The notes: generated by a model from the letters alone, not told the origin. Positions 7,245-14,566 are shown, counted from the first letter of the stretch. The stretch: 15,485 nucleotides of DNA from an uncultured Candidatus Midichloriaceae bacterium (GCA_905479795.1 CAJQNX010000008.1:1-15485); one strand, 5' to 3'. Program-made: numbers and translations.

Positions 7245-7435
7245 GTTAGTTTGGTTAGCCTAACATTTATTAACATTTAAATCTAATAAAAGTAGCAAAT
7301 AAACATGCTTTGTAAACAGTAGATAATAATTAACATATGTAATAAACTAACTAATAAAATTTTATAAAAGTTAATAAAAAAGTTACTAACATTAGACTAA
7401 CAAACAATTAACATAAATGTGAAAAAATTGTTAGT
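7245..7435. repeat. Clustered CTAAC/GTTAG and TAACAT words between hemE and the YihY gene: candidate origin or operator region
   Basis: The 229-bp gap 7202-7430 is extremely AT-rich. CTAAC or its complement GTTAG occurs seven times, starting at 7245, 7254, 7260, 7347, 7386, 7397 and 7430. Positions 7254-7264 form GTTAG-C-CTAAC. TAACAT occurs five times in one orientation (7261, 7271, 7331, 7387, 7409), including a tandem TAACATTTA pair at 7261-7279. I found no perfect DnaA box. TTATTAACA (7267-7275) and the complement of TGTGAAAAA (7419-7427) each match TTATCCACA at 7 of 9 positions. I found no TTAA-N7-TTAA CtrA site. The repeat clustering is observed; a role in replication or hemE control is inferred. 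Confidence 0.4.
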
Positions 7436-8330
7436 TTTTAGTATTATTTTGTTTTTTTCTAGAAAGAAAATTATAATTAAATTCAGCTCCGAAAATAAAA
7501 ATAATACTACAGAAATAAAAGTATAGTAATGCAATAATAACACCAACAATACTGCCATATATTACATTTAATTGAGAAAAAGTAGATATATAATATTTAA
7601 ATAAACGAGTAAATATATTCCAAGAAAAAAGCACTAAAATAGCTCCAGGAATATTGTTGAAAATAATTTGTTTTTTATTAGGAAGGAAATAATAAATAAA
7701 CAATATTAGAAAGAAACCATATAAAGATATAATAGTATCTCTTAGTAATTTTGTTTCTTGCTCAAAAGCAAGATAATAATAAGAATCCTTTAAGTGAAAA
7801 AAGGTAGCTAAATCAGAAATGAAAGAAGGAAAAATACCAAAAAAGAACATTATAAGGATAGTAATAAATATTAATACGACAAACTCAATAATGCTTATGA
7901 ATCGTCTAAATAGATAAGAAGGAGGGTGTATTACCCTATTTGCTTTATTTAAAATAGTTCTAATGGCTTCAAAAATAGAGGAAGCGGTCCAAATAGCGCT
8001 AAAAATAGCTAAAGTTAGCAAACTATGGGGAGGAGCTTTAGTAATCTCATGAATTCGTGGTTTTAAAAAATAAATAAGGTTATCAAAAGAAGTGTCCGCA
8101 CTATCTGAAATAGAAATTATAATTAGTTCTGATAAACTTTCTGGAATAATGAGTGTCATTATGGCCATAAGAAAAAATAAAAAGGGAAATATAGAAAGCA
8201 TAAGTAAAAATGCTAAATAACCTGCGTGTTCTATACCATCATGCTTTATTGTATCTTCAATAGATTTATAAAAACATAACAAAAAGTTTTTAATTATAGC
8301 AATGGGTTTATTTAATAATGAAATCATCAC
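7431..8330 (-). CDS. YihY/BrkB-family integral membrane protein
   Basis: The 299-residue protein has about six hydrophobic segments (roughly 40-62, 103-120, 143-168, 200-218, 228-245 and 255-280). It has the family pattern: an N-terminal HAGYLAFLLMLSIFPFLFFLMA segment, a central LPNKK...PGA...W...Y stretch and a C-terminal YGSIVGVIIALLYFYF...GAEFN. BrkB was once thought to be RNase BN, which is no longer accepted; the molecular role of the family is unknown. The ATG at 8330 is 22 nt inside folD, so it is probably translated from the same mRNA. The Met-Met start leaves a second ATG one codon downstream as an alternative. Confidence 0.88.
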   Translation of the reverse strand: MMISLLNKPIAIIKNFLLCFYKSIEDTIKHDGIEHAGYLAFLLMLSIFPFLFFLMAIMTLIIPESLSELIIISISDSADTSFDNLIYFLKPRIHEITKAPPHSLLTLAIFSAIWTASSIFEAIRTILNKANRVIHPPSYLFRRFISIIEFVVLIFITILIMFFFGIFPSFISDLATFFHLKDSYYYLAFEQETKLLRDTIISLYGFFLILFIYYFLPNKKQIIFNNIPGAILVLFSWNIFTRLFKYYISTFSQLNVIYGSIVGVIIALLYFYFCSIIFIFGAEFNYNFLSRKKQNNTKN

Positions 8331-9183
8331 TAGATAAATTATTTTGAATTAAATATAACTTTAATGTATTAAGCAATAAATTTGCAACAGTTAGAGGTCC
8401 AATACCACCAGGTACCGGAGTAATAAAAGAGGCAGTGCCTATGACATTTTCAAAAGCAACATCCCCTACTAGCTTGTTATTAACCCTACTAATACCAACA
8501 TCAACAACAAAGGCATTTTTTTTAACCCATCCCGCTTTTACTAAATTAGGGATGCCAGTGGCTGCAATCAGTATATCAGCTTGTAGACATTCCTCCTTTA
8601 TATTAATTGTTTTCGAATGAGCGATAGTAACAGTGCAATTCTCTTTTATTAAAATTGAAGCCATTGGACGCCCCACAATAATTGACCTACCTATAACGAC
8701 AGCTTTTTTTCCAGATAAATCTTTGAGGTGTTTTTTTAAAACATATAATATACCTTGAGGAGTACAAGGCATAATTTTCGATTTCCAATGGTTTAGCAAA
8801 CCAGTATTATGAATGCCAAAAGCATCAACATCTTTTCTATAATCTATTGTTTCAAATATAATTTGCTCATCTAAACAATTTGGTAACGGTAATTGTACCA
8901 GTATTCCTGTAATATCTGGTCGTTTATTTAATGAGATAATTATTTCACGTAGTTTCTCATTATCTATGTCTTCTTTAAAAATAACTAGTTCTGTGGATAT
9001 GCCTACTTTTTCTGCAGCTCTTAATTTAGCTTTGACATATATTTCACTAGCAGGGTTATTACCAATTAATACTGTTGCAATTTTTGGGCGAATATTTATA
9101 AATTTGAATTTTTCCTCAACCTCTTTTTTTATTGATAAAAGGATTTCCTCAGCTATTAGTTTTCCATCTATAATATGTGTCAT
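8308..9183 (-). CDS. folD: Bifunctional methylenetetrahydrofolate dehydrogenase/cyclohydrolase FolD
   Basis: The 291-residue protein has the FolD landmarks: YVKAK (residues 49-53) with the catalytic Lys53, LVQLPLP with Gln97, DVDAFG (118-123), PCTPQGI (139-145), GRSIIVGRPM (165-174, NADP-binding) and PVPGGIGPLTVANLL (256-270). It converts 5,10-methylene-THF to 10-formyl-THF using NADP+, in the cytoplasm. It supplies one-carbon units for purines and formyl-Met-tRNA and draws on the pool used by TrmFO. The DVDAF variant of the usual DVDGF is minor. Its ATG overlaps the preceding gene's stop by 4 nt (ATGA), and its end overlaps the YihY gene by 23 nt, so the three are translationally linked. Confidence 0.96.
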   Translation of the reverse strand: MTHIIDGKLIAEEILLSIKKEVEEKFKFINIRPKIATVLIGNNPASEIYVKAKLRAAEKVGISTELVIFKEDIDNEKLREIIISLNKRPDITGILVQLPLPNCLDEQIIFETIDYRKDVDAFGIHNTGLLNHWKSKIMPCTPQGILYVLKKHLKDLSGKKAVVIGRSIIVGRPMASILIKENCTVTIAHSKTINIKEECLQADILIAATGIPNLVKAGWVKKNAFVVDVGISRVNNKLVGDVAFENVIGTASFITPVPGGIGPLTVANLLLNTLKLYLIQNNLSSDDFIIK

Positions 9184-10181
9184 ATATTCTTTGGCAACCC
9201 CTTAGTAGTAGAATGTTCAAAATGCAGAGGAGTATTTGGTTTAATATAACTATAAGCACTATGACAAGCTCTTGCAGATTCTGCAAATCCAGTTAAAATT
9301 AGTTTTAATTTCCCAGGATATGTACATATATCTCCTACCGCAAAGATTCCATTTAGATTAGTTTGCATCGATGCTGGATTTACTTCTATGTGTTTATTTA
9401 TTATTGATAAATTCCAATTATCAAGAGGACCTATATTCATTGCCATTCCAAAAAACGGTAATAAGTAATCTGATTTTAAATATTTAATATTATCTTCTAA
9501 ATCTTTAACTTCTATCTCATTTAATATCCCATTTTTCCCTTTTAATCCATTAAGTTGATATGGGGTAATTAGCTCTATATTGCCATTTTCTGTCAGCTTA
9601 TTTATTTCTTCAACAGTTTTCGGAGCAGCTCTAAAATTAGTTCTTCTATGAACTATGTACACTTTTTTTGCAATGTCCTTTGCTAATATAACAGCCCAGT
9701 CTAATGCAGAATCTCCTCCGCCTGCAATGGTGACAATTTTGTTTTTAAATTTTGTTTTATTCTTAATGTGATAAAGGACACTAATATCCTCATAATTTGC
9801 AATGTTTTCAACAGGAGGTTTTCTTACTTCAAAAGTTCCTCCACCTGCTGCTATAATTATGGTTTTTGCTTTAATTAAATTTTTAGATGTAGAAATTTCC
9901 CAATGATCACCTTTTTTTGCAATACTATTGCATTGCTGATTTAAATAATATTGTGCTTTAAATGGCTCTGCTTGTTTTGTAAGATTTTTTATTAGTTCCT
10001 CTGCACTTATTGATGGATAACCAGCAATATCATAAATGGGTTTTTCGGCATAAAGAGCACTGCATTGACCACCTAAAAAGCCCAATGTGTCAATTATACA
10101 GCTCTTTAAACCCAGCATTCCAGCCTGAAATATGCTAAAGATTCCAACAGGACCAGCACCTATAATCGCAATATCGTAGAT
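9180..10181 (-). CDS. Ferredoxin--NADP+ reductase, thioredoxin-reductase type; probable non-ATG (ATC) start
   Basis: From the first ATG (10118) the protein lacks the FAD-binding motif. The same frame continues upstream through VIYDIAIIGAGPVGIFSIFQAG to a stop at 10191-10193. That stretch contains no ATG, GTG or TTG. The likeliest start is ATC at 10179-10181, which puts GAGPVG at residues 8-13 and gives 333 residues, near the family size. AAGAG lies 6 nt before it. ATT at 10170-10172 is the alternative. Other motifs, counted from ATC: FLGGQCSALY, GGGDSALDWA (154-163, NADP), VHRR (177-180) and VGDICTYPGKLKLILTGFAE near the end. There is no CxxC redox pair, so this is the FNR type and not thioredoxin reductase. 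The enzyme moves electrons between NADPH and ferredoxin. It overlaps folD by 4 nt. Confidence 0.85.
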   Translation of the reverse strand: MYDIAIIGAGPVGIFSIFQAGMLGLKSCIIDTLGFLGGQCSALYAEKPIYDIAGYPSISAEELIKNLTKQAEPFKAQYYLNQQCNSIAKKGDHWEISTSKNLIKAKTIIIAAGGGTFEVRKPPVENIANYEDISVLYHIKNKTKFKNKIVTIAGGGDSALDWAVILAKDIAKKVYIVHRRTNFRAAPKTVEEINKLTENGNIELITPYQLNGLKGKNGILNEIEVKDLEDNIKYLKSDYLLPFFGMAMNIGPLDNWNLSIINKHIEVNPASMQTNLNGIFAVGDICTYPGKLKLILTGFAESARACHSAYSYIKPNTPLHFEHSTTKGLPKNI

Positions 10182-10213
10182 AACCCGCTCTTAAATAAAT
10201 TTAAACTAAGATA

Positions 10214-10242
10214 TAAATAATATAAATAACTAAATTGTTCAA
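10214..10242 (-). promoter_or_regulatory. Possible promoter of the ferredoxin-NADP reductase/folD/yihY unit
   Basis: Minus-strand TTGAAC (10237-10242) and TATTTA (10214-10219) have a 17-nt spacer. The predicted start is about 25 nt before the proposed ATC start. The -10 element is a poor match in very AT-rich DNA, so this is tentative. Confidence 0.3.
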
Positions 10243-10331
10243 TATGATAAGTTGATTTTAACAAATACACAGCAATCATGCATCAAAAAAATAAAAGGAA
10301 GAATACAAGGTTGCGCATCTTTAAAGTTGTA

Positions 10332-11192
10332 TTACTTCCATCTATTGTGAAACCAGAACCATTGTTCTGGATAATTTTTGATCCAGCCTTCTAATATTAA
10401 ATTTATTCTTTTCGTGATGGTGTCCTTTGTGTCATCCTCATGTATTTTTAACGGCTTATGAAAGCTTGCGGTATATCTTGAGGCCCCTGTTTTTATAATG
10501 CTTGTAGCAATTATTGGTATTTTGTATTTTAGTGCAATATTAGCAGGTAATGCAGTGGTCATAGCATGTTTATCAAAGAATGGAATACTAATGCCATCGT
10601 CCATTCTTTGATCAACCATTATTCCCACAATTTCATTATTATTCAATGCTTTGATTATTTGTTTTACCCCCATACTTCCCTTTGGAATTAAGGTAATTTT
10701 ATAACTTTCTCTTATTTTATTTATCAAATAATTTGCATATGGATTATTTGATGGTCTGTATACTAGATTTAACTTGATACCATATTCTTTAGCTATTCTA
10801 CTAATTAATTCCCAATTTCCGATATGCCCTGAAACGATGATGGCCTTTGAAAAAGGAATATTTTTTTTATCTTTAATAGCTACTCTTTCAAAAAACTCTT
10901 TTTTAGACATTTTATGCCAATGTGGTATTTCACCAATTACAGATCCAAAGTGTTTCCAGGTATTAAGGAGTGTTTTACTTCTTTGATTTTTTGTTAAATG
11001 TGGTAAACACATTTTCATATTTTGTGCTGCCGTATTATTTTCTTTGATAAATTTACTAATAAATCCTAAAATGGTTGCACCAAATTTTGATGAAGATTCT
11101 ATGGGTAAAGATCTAAAAATAAAGTAAAATAAATAGATAAAAAACGCTTCTATAAGATATGTAATTCTTTTTTTAAATGAAATGACCTTCAT
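10332..11192 (-). CDS. LpxL/HtrB-family lipid A acyltransferase (lysophospholipid acyltransferase superfamily)
   Basis: The 286-residue protein starts with a membrane-anchoring hydrophobic segment (about residues 10-28). It has the acyltransferase HX4(D/E) motif as SGHIGNWE (His123, Glu128). YRPSNNPYAN (145-154), DQRMDDGISIPFFDKHAMT (194-212) and the closing PEQWFWFHNRWK are typical of LpxL/LpxM enzymes. These transfer a secondary acyl chain from acyl-ACP to Kdo2-lipid IVA at the inner membrane. Together with the rest of the genome this would imply lipid A synthesis; other members of the superfamily use different acceptors, so the substrate is inferred. It overlaps the HIT gene by 4 nt (11189-11192), which points to coupled translation. 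Confidence 0.88.
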   Translation of the reverse strand: MKVISFKKRITYLIEAFFIYLFYFIFRSLPIESSSKFGATILGFISKFIKENNTAAQNMKMCLPHLTKNQRSKTLLNTWKHFGSVIGEIPHWHKMSKKEFFERVAIKDKKNIPFSKAIIVSGHIGNWELISRIAKEYGIKLNLVYRPSNNPYANYLINKIRESYKITLIPKGSMGVKQIIKALNNNEIVGIMVDQRMDDGISIPFFDKHAMTTALPANIALKYKIPIIATSIIKTGASRYTASFHKPLKIHEDDTKDTITKRINLILEGWIKNYPEQWFWFHNRWK

Positions 11193-11566
11193 TTTACTAC
11201 ATGTTGCTTATCACCCGCTATTAAGGGACCTAATGTTTTGCCAGCAATAATGTGCATATGAAAATGTCCTACAGTTTGCAGAGCGTCTTTTCCATGATTT
11301 GCTATTAACCTATAGCCAGACTTATTAATTTTGAGTTCAGCAGTGATTTTTTGAATTGAGGAAAAGAAAGATAGAAATTGATCTGGAGATGCTTTTTGAA
11401 CAAAATCCTCAAAAGATCTGAACTCTCCCTTAGGAATTGCTAATAAATGAATTGGAGCAGATGGATTTATATCGTGAAAAATTAAAGTATATTCATCTTC
11501 ATATACCTTTTCACAGGATATTTCGTTTTTTATAATTTTGGCAAAAATATTGGTTTTATCGTACAT
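11189..11566 (-). CDS. HIT (histidine triad) family nucleotide-binding protein
   Basis: The 125-residue protein has the HIT fold. IFAKIIKNEISCEKVYEDE at the N-terminus and the catalytic triad HFHMHII (residues 101-107) match the HINT/HinT branch, which hydrolyses AMP-lysine-type phosphoramidates and acyl-adenylates in the cytoplasm. Length is normal for HINT. No clear Shine-Dalgarno precedes the ATG at 11566. The gene begins shortly after the 3' end of tmRNA, so it may be expressed by read-through from that strong promoter. Its stop overlaps the acyltransferase start. Confidence 0.95.
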   Translation of the reverse strand: MYDKTNIFAKIIKNEISCEKVYEDEYTLIFHDINPSAPIHLLAIPKGEFRSFEDFVQKASPDQFLSFFSSIQKITAELKINKSGYRLIANHGKDALQTVGHFHMHIIAGKTLGPLIAGDKQHVVK

Positions 11567-11590
11567 AAAGGGTTTAAAACTTAAAATAAT

Positions 11591-11616
11591 GGGATTTTCT
11601 GTTGCCCGGCAATCCC
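11591..11616 (-). terminator. Stem-loop at the 3' end of the tmRNA coding piece, possible terminator
   Basis: On the minus strand GGGATT (11611-11616) can pair with AATCCC (11591-11596) around an inner TTGC-CGG-GCAA hairpin. It is followed by ATTATTTTAAGTTTT. This may be the last helix of the tmRNA, an intrinsic terminator, or both. The HIT gene starts only about 25 nt further on, so termination is probably partial. Confidence 0.45.
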
Positions 11617-11642
11617 AAACCGCGTTTAATGAATATTAAGCT

Positions 11643-11678
11643 TTATGCAGCTAGTGCGAAAGCTTGATTTTCATTAGC
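11643..11678 (-). other. tmRNA proteolysis-tag reading frame
   Basis: The frame reads ANENQAFALAA and then TAA. The GCT at 11676-11678 is the preferred resume codon because it has A at -4, the base known to matter in Escherichia coli. A GCA two codons upstream would give a longer tag, beginning APANEN. The ALAA ending is the usual ClpXP/ClpAP degron. Confidence 0.8.
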
Positions 11679-11872
11679 AGGTGCAAACTTTGTGTTTACA
11701 ATTATAATAATGATCTTTTACAGGAATCACCCTGAGCAAAACTACTTCTTTTAATGCCATGTCGATACTAATTTCGTCCCCATAAAATATTGGTGGAGAC
11801 GTCGGGTACCGCCCCCGAGTCCAAAACATCTATTTCAAGTAGAGTTTATCACTATAGCCTTTCAGCAACTCC

Positions 11873-11901
11873 ATTATAACAATTAAAAAACATCATTGGA
11901 A
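11873..11901 (-). promoter_or_regulatory. Predicted tmRNA promoter
   Basis: A perfect minus-strand TATAAT (11873-11878) is preceded at 17 nt by a weak TTCCAA (11896-11901). The predicted start near 11866 sets the 5' end of the acceptor-piece precursor. Confidence 0.6.
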
Positions 11902-11991
11902 GAGAAAAAATATTGTTAAAAAAAAATTGAATAAAATAGATGTTTATGAGAATATAAAGACAACCATAGATTTTATTGTTAGGTACCTCAC

Positions 11992-12966
11992 ATGAAGTTA
12001 ACGAATGTAATAAAGAATATTGCCTTTGAAAAAGTAAAATCTTTAAAAGGTGACAAAGTACTTAATAAAATTTTTTTAATTAACATTTTTTTTGTATTTA
12101 CTGAAATTATATTTTTCATCTTTAGCATAAGCAATTTTAGAAGTGAGTTTTCTACTAATACTATAACAGCTTCAGCCATTATATTTTTACTCTTTATTAT
12201 ATTTCTTCCTTATATTTTTGCCATTAGATATGCAAAAATAGTTAATATAGATAAAGAAAGGGTAATGAAAAATTTTGCAGAGATGTTAATACTCGAGTTA
12301 AGGGAGCCATTATCATTTGCAAAATTACAATCAGAAATTTTAAATGAAGTGCTACCTAATATAAGAAAAAGCAAAGCAGCGGTTATTAATTCATGCGATC
12401 AGAATGAATACCATTTCGATTATAAAGATTATGATAGTTTTAAAAAAATAACTGAGATGTCCGTAAAAACCTCTCAATATGGTCTGGATCTAATTGAAAA
12501 TTTTATGATATCATTTAGAAAGCCAGAATTAAATTATAAAATGATAAAAAAAGAATTTTTCATTAAAGATATTATAAGTAAGGCAATCAAAGTATGTTCA
12601 ATTCCATTTCCAGAAATTAAAAATATAGAAATAAATATAGAAGATTTTTGTATTAGATCAAATTCCAATTATATAAAGCATATAATCATTAATTTGATTA
12701 AAAATGCATATATACATAATGGAAGAAATGTTAAATTAAGTATTAGAAGTAATGGAAAAATACTATATATTACAGATTATGGACTTGGTATCAATAGGAG
12801 TGCACTTAGAAGCATCTTTGATAAATTTTACTCAAGACATAGGGGGGGTGTAGGAATTGGTTTATTCTTTTGTAAGTCTGCTATGGAACAAATGGGAGGT
12901 TCAATTGAATGTGAATCAGAAGAAGGGCAATATACCAAATTTACTTTAGACTTTTCAAAGATATAG
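11992..12966 (+). CDS. Membrane histidine-kinase-like protein lacking the phospho-accepting His
   Basis: The 324-residue protein has two N-terminal membrane segments (about 28-48 and 59-79) and a dimerisation region whose H-box-like stretch reads LELREPLSF (101-109). A full HATPase_c domain follows: N box NLIKNA (234-239), G1 DYGLG (262-266) and G2 GGVGIGLFF (285-293). In ordinary kinases the H box is HE(L/M)R(T/N)PL. The aligned His is Leu101 here (codon CTC at 12292-12294), and no His is nearby. ATP binding therefore looks intact, but autophosphorylation at the usual site is not possible. It might act as a phosphatase, as a partner in a heterodimer, or by another residue. No response regulator is adjacent. 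The ATG follows TTAGG at about 10 nt. I do not recognise an orthologue by name. Confidence 0.8.
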   Translation: MKLTNVIKNIAFEKVKSLKGDKVLNKIFLINIFFVFTEIIFFIFSISNFRSEFSTNTITASAIIFLLFIIFLPYIFAIRYAKIVNIDKERVMKNFAEMLILELREPLSFAKLQSEILNEVLPNIRKSKAAVINSCDQNEYHFDYKDYDSFKKITEMSVKTSQYGLDLIENFMISFRKPELNYKMIKKEFFIKDIISKAIKVCSIPFPEIKNIEINIEDFCIRSNSNYIKHIIINLIKNAYIHNGRNVKLSIRSNGKILYITDYGLGINRSALRSIFDKFYSRHRGGVGIGLFFCKSAMEQMGGSIECESEEGQYTKFTLDFSKI

Positions 12967-13008
12967 CGCAATGAATGTCATTCTATTAGTTATTAAAAAA
13001 CATTAATT

Positions 13009-13044
13009 AAATTTTGCTAGTCTAATTGAAAATTAGCAAAATTT
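13009..13044 (+). terminator. Hairpin after the kinase-like gene, probable terminator
   Basis: AAATTTTGCTA (13009-13019) and TAGCAAAATTT (13034-13044) are perfect complements. An inner CTAATT-GAA-AATTAG can form a stacked second stem. AGTTGCTTTTATTT follows. The stem is AT-rich, so efficiency is uncertain, but the site fits the end of the kinase-like transcript. Confidence 0.5.
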
Positions 13045-13046
13045 AG

Positions 13047-13074
13047 TTGCTTTTATTTGATGCATATAGATAAT
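13047..13074 (+). promoter_or_regulatory. Predicted promoter of the MHS transporter
   Basis: TTGCTT (13047-13052) and GATAAT (13069-13074) are separated by 16 nt. The predicted start near 13081 leaves a leader of about 29 nt. It lies directly after the hairpin at 13009-13044. Confidence 0.45.
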
Positions 13075-13109
13075 TCACTCTAAATGATGTAAGCCAAAAT
13101 TTTTATTAA

Positions 13110-14357
13110 ATGAGTAAAAAGAAAATTATAAGCTCTGCTATAATAGGAAATATTGTTGAATATTATGATTTTGGCATTTATGCGGTTTTTGCAGAAATTA
13201 TTGGCAAGCTATTTTTTCCGAATTTCAGTGAATATATACAATTAATGTTTTCATTTGCTATATTTGCGATTGGCTTTTTTATGAGGCCATTGGGGGGCGT
13301 AGTTTTTGGTCATATTGGCGATATTTTTGGTAGAAAAATAGCATTGACAATATCAATAGTGGGTATGGGAATGTCAACTTTATGTATTGGTATAATGCCA
13401 GCGTATGCTCAAATTGGCGTATTAGCACCAATTCTATTGACAATAATACGAATGTTTCAGGGATTATGTATTGGAGGAGAGGGTGCTGGGTCTGCAATTT
13501 TTATTATTGAGCATTTTGAAGAAAAAAAGGTTGGTCTGATTGGTAGTATTATAATGGCCTCTAATATAGCGGGCACTCTATTGGCACTAGTGGTTGGTAT
13601 CAGTATAGATTATTTTATAAAAATAGATGATTTTACATGGAGATATGGATTTTTATTAGGGGGGATTATGGGTTTCATAGGCTTATATATGAGAAAAAAA
13701 ACTACAGAGACTCCAGTATTTGAAGAAATGAAACTTAAAAGAAAAATGGCAAAATTGCCAATAATAGTAGTTTTAAAAGAAAAATGGCAAAATATTTTGA
13801 TTATTGCATCTTTTGCAAGTGTTGCGACATCAAGCACATACATGTTAAGGGGATTTTTTAATGTATATTTCACAGAAATTATTAATCTTCCAAAAAATGA
13901 CTCCTTATATATTGTGGCTTTTGCTCTCACCACAGTAATCGTAGCATTGCCATTTTTTGGTTATTTAGCAGATAGAATCGGGTATAAGAAATATATCTAT
14001 TCTGTGATTTTTATATTTATTATTTTAATATTGCCGATATTTAAAAATATTATTGATAATTTTAATGATATAAAAAGTATTTACTTTAGCATATTTTTTC
14101 TAGGAATTTTAGTAGCATCCATTGTTGCTCCATACTATCCATTTGCAATCAAATTTTTTAATCCAGAACTGAGATACTCAGGAATTGCTTTAAGTTGGAA
14201 TATGGGAAATGCATTATTTGGAGGCACAACCCCAATAATTTCAACTTTTTTAGTTATGAAAATTGGTTATGTTGCTCCAGCATATTATTTAATGTTCACT
14301 GCAGGCTTATTTTTGGTCACTAGCTTTTTAAATAGAAAATTTTTAGCTGAGCATTAA
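13110..14357 (+). CDS. Major facilitator superfamily transporter, metabolite:H+ symporter (ProP/MHS-like) family
   Basis: The 415-residue protein has about 12 hydrophobic segments and clear MHS signatures: GNIVEYYDFGIYAVFA (residues 13-28), FFMRPLGGVVFGHIGDIFGRK (56-76, the loop 2-3 motif), RMFQGLCIGGEGAGSA (114-129) and a second LADRIGYKK half-motif in the C-terminal half. MHS carriers import osmolytes or carboxylates such as proline, betaine, citrate or alpha-ketoglutarate with protons. Rickettsiales often carry several ProP-like copies. The protein is shorter than Escherichia coli ProP and lacks its C-terminal coiled coil, so osmosensing is not expected. The substrate cannot be read from sequence. 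The start codon has only a weak Shine-Dalgarno. Confidence 0.92.
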   Translation: MSKKKIISSAIIGNIVEYYDFGIYAVFAEIIGKLFFPNFSEYIQLMFSFAIFAIGFFMRPLGGVVFGHIGDIFGRKIALTISIVGMGMSTLCIGIMPAYAQIGVLAPILLTIIRMFQGLCIGGEGAGSAIFIIEHFEEKKVGLIGSIIMASNIAGTLLALVVGISIDYFIKIDDFTWRYGFLLGGIMGFIGLYMRKKTTETPVFEEMKLKRKMAKLPIIVVLKEKWQNILIIASFASVATSSTYMLRGFFNVYFTEIINLPKNDSLYIVAFALTTVIVALPFFGYLADRIGYKKYIYSVIFIFIILILPIFKNIIDNFNDIKSIYFSIFFLGILVASIVAPYYPFAIKFFNPELRYSGIALSWNMGNALFGGTTPIISTFLVMKIGYVAPAYYLMFTAGLFLVTSFLNRKFLAEH

Positions 14358-14400
14358 ATTAGCTGTACCTGAGCAAAAAAACTTGTTAAAATCCATCAAT

Positions 14401-14487
14401 GCCTCTGTGGCGGAATGGTAGACGCGACAGACTCAAAATCTGTTATCCTTTTTGGATGTGCTGGTTCAAATCCTGCCAGAGGCACCA
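14401..14487 (+). tRNA. tRNA-Leu (anticodon CAA)
   Basis: The acceptor stem GCCTCTG (14401-14407) pairs with CAGAGGC (14477-14483), followed by discriminator A and an encoded CCA (14485-14487). The anticodon stem ACAGA/TCTGT encloses loop CTCAAAA, giving anticodon CAA at 14434-14436 for codon UUG. A long variable arm (ATCC-TTTTT-GGAT) marks a class II tRNA, and GGTTCAAATCC is the T-loop. It stands alone between the transporter and rho. Confidence 0.97.
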
Positions 14488-14537
14488 TTACTATTTATTT
14501 AATTTAGTGAATATTCCTTTATTTTGCTATTAAACTA

Positions 14538-14566
14538 TTGACGTAAAATGAAAATCTAACTACTAT
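14538..14566 (+). promoter_or_regulatory. Predicted sigma70-type promoter of rho
   Basis: TTGACG (14538-14543) and TACTAT (14561-14566) have a 17-nt spacer, the best-looking promoter in the window. The start near 14573 leaves a leader of about 90 nt before the rho ATG, long enough for the autogenous attenuation known for rho in Escherichia coli. Confidence 0.65.

Larger units (their letters stand above)
11591..11866 (-). ncRNA. ssrA: Transfer-messenger RNA, circularly permuted (two-piece) form
   Basis: On the minus strand the acceptor piece comes first and ends at 11791 with CGTCTCC-A-CCA. After a 9-nt intervening segment (11782-11790) the coding piece begins at 11781 with GGGGACG. GGGGACG pairs with CGTCTCC over all seven positions (one G-U), giving the tRNA-like acceptor stem. 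The T-arm is seen as a CGGG/CCCG stem with a 7-nt loop just before the CCA end. The coding piece carries the tmRNA-typical ATCGACATGG near its 5' end and a tag frame ending in ALAA-stop (11643-11678). Permuted genes are characteristic of alphaproteobacteria, some cyanobacteria and some betaproteobacteria. tmRNA with SmpB rescues stalled ribosomes and tags the nascent chain for proteolysis. The 5' end is inferred from the promoter; the 3' end is approximate. Confidence 0.93.

Noticed and set aside
7267..7427. DnaA boxes in the hemE upstream gap
   Set aside because: The best matches are only 7 of 9 in DNA that is almost all A and T, so I do not annotate them as individual sites.
10119..10190. 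Frameshift in the ferredoxin-NADP reductase N-terminus
   Set aside because: The conserved N-terminal sequence is in the same frame as the rest of the gene and no ATG or GTG exists in other frames nearby, so a frameshift would not supply a start.
10200..10331. Tiny minus-strand frames (11-14 codons) between the acyltransferase stop and the reductase
   Set aside because: They are too short, without a Shine-Dalgarno or recognisable content; the gap is otherwise AT-rich and holds only the tentative promoter.
11567..11991. Protein-coding gene in the 425-bp gap before the kinase-like gene
   Set aside because: The gap is filled by the permuted tmRNA and its promoter; no credible frame exists there.
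13279..13933. Minus-strand open frames (72 and 107 codons) inside the transporter gene
   Set aside because: They are antisense shadows of a well-conserved MHS transporter.
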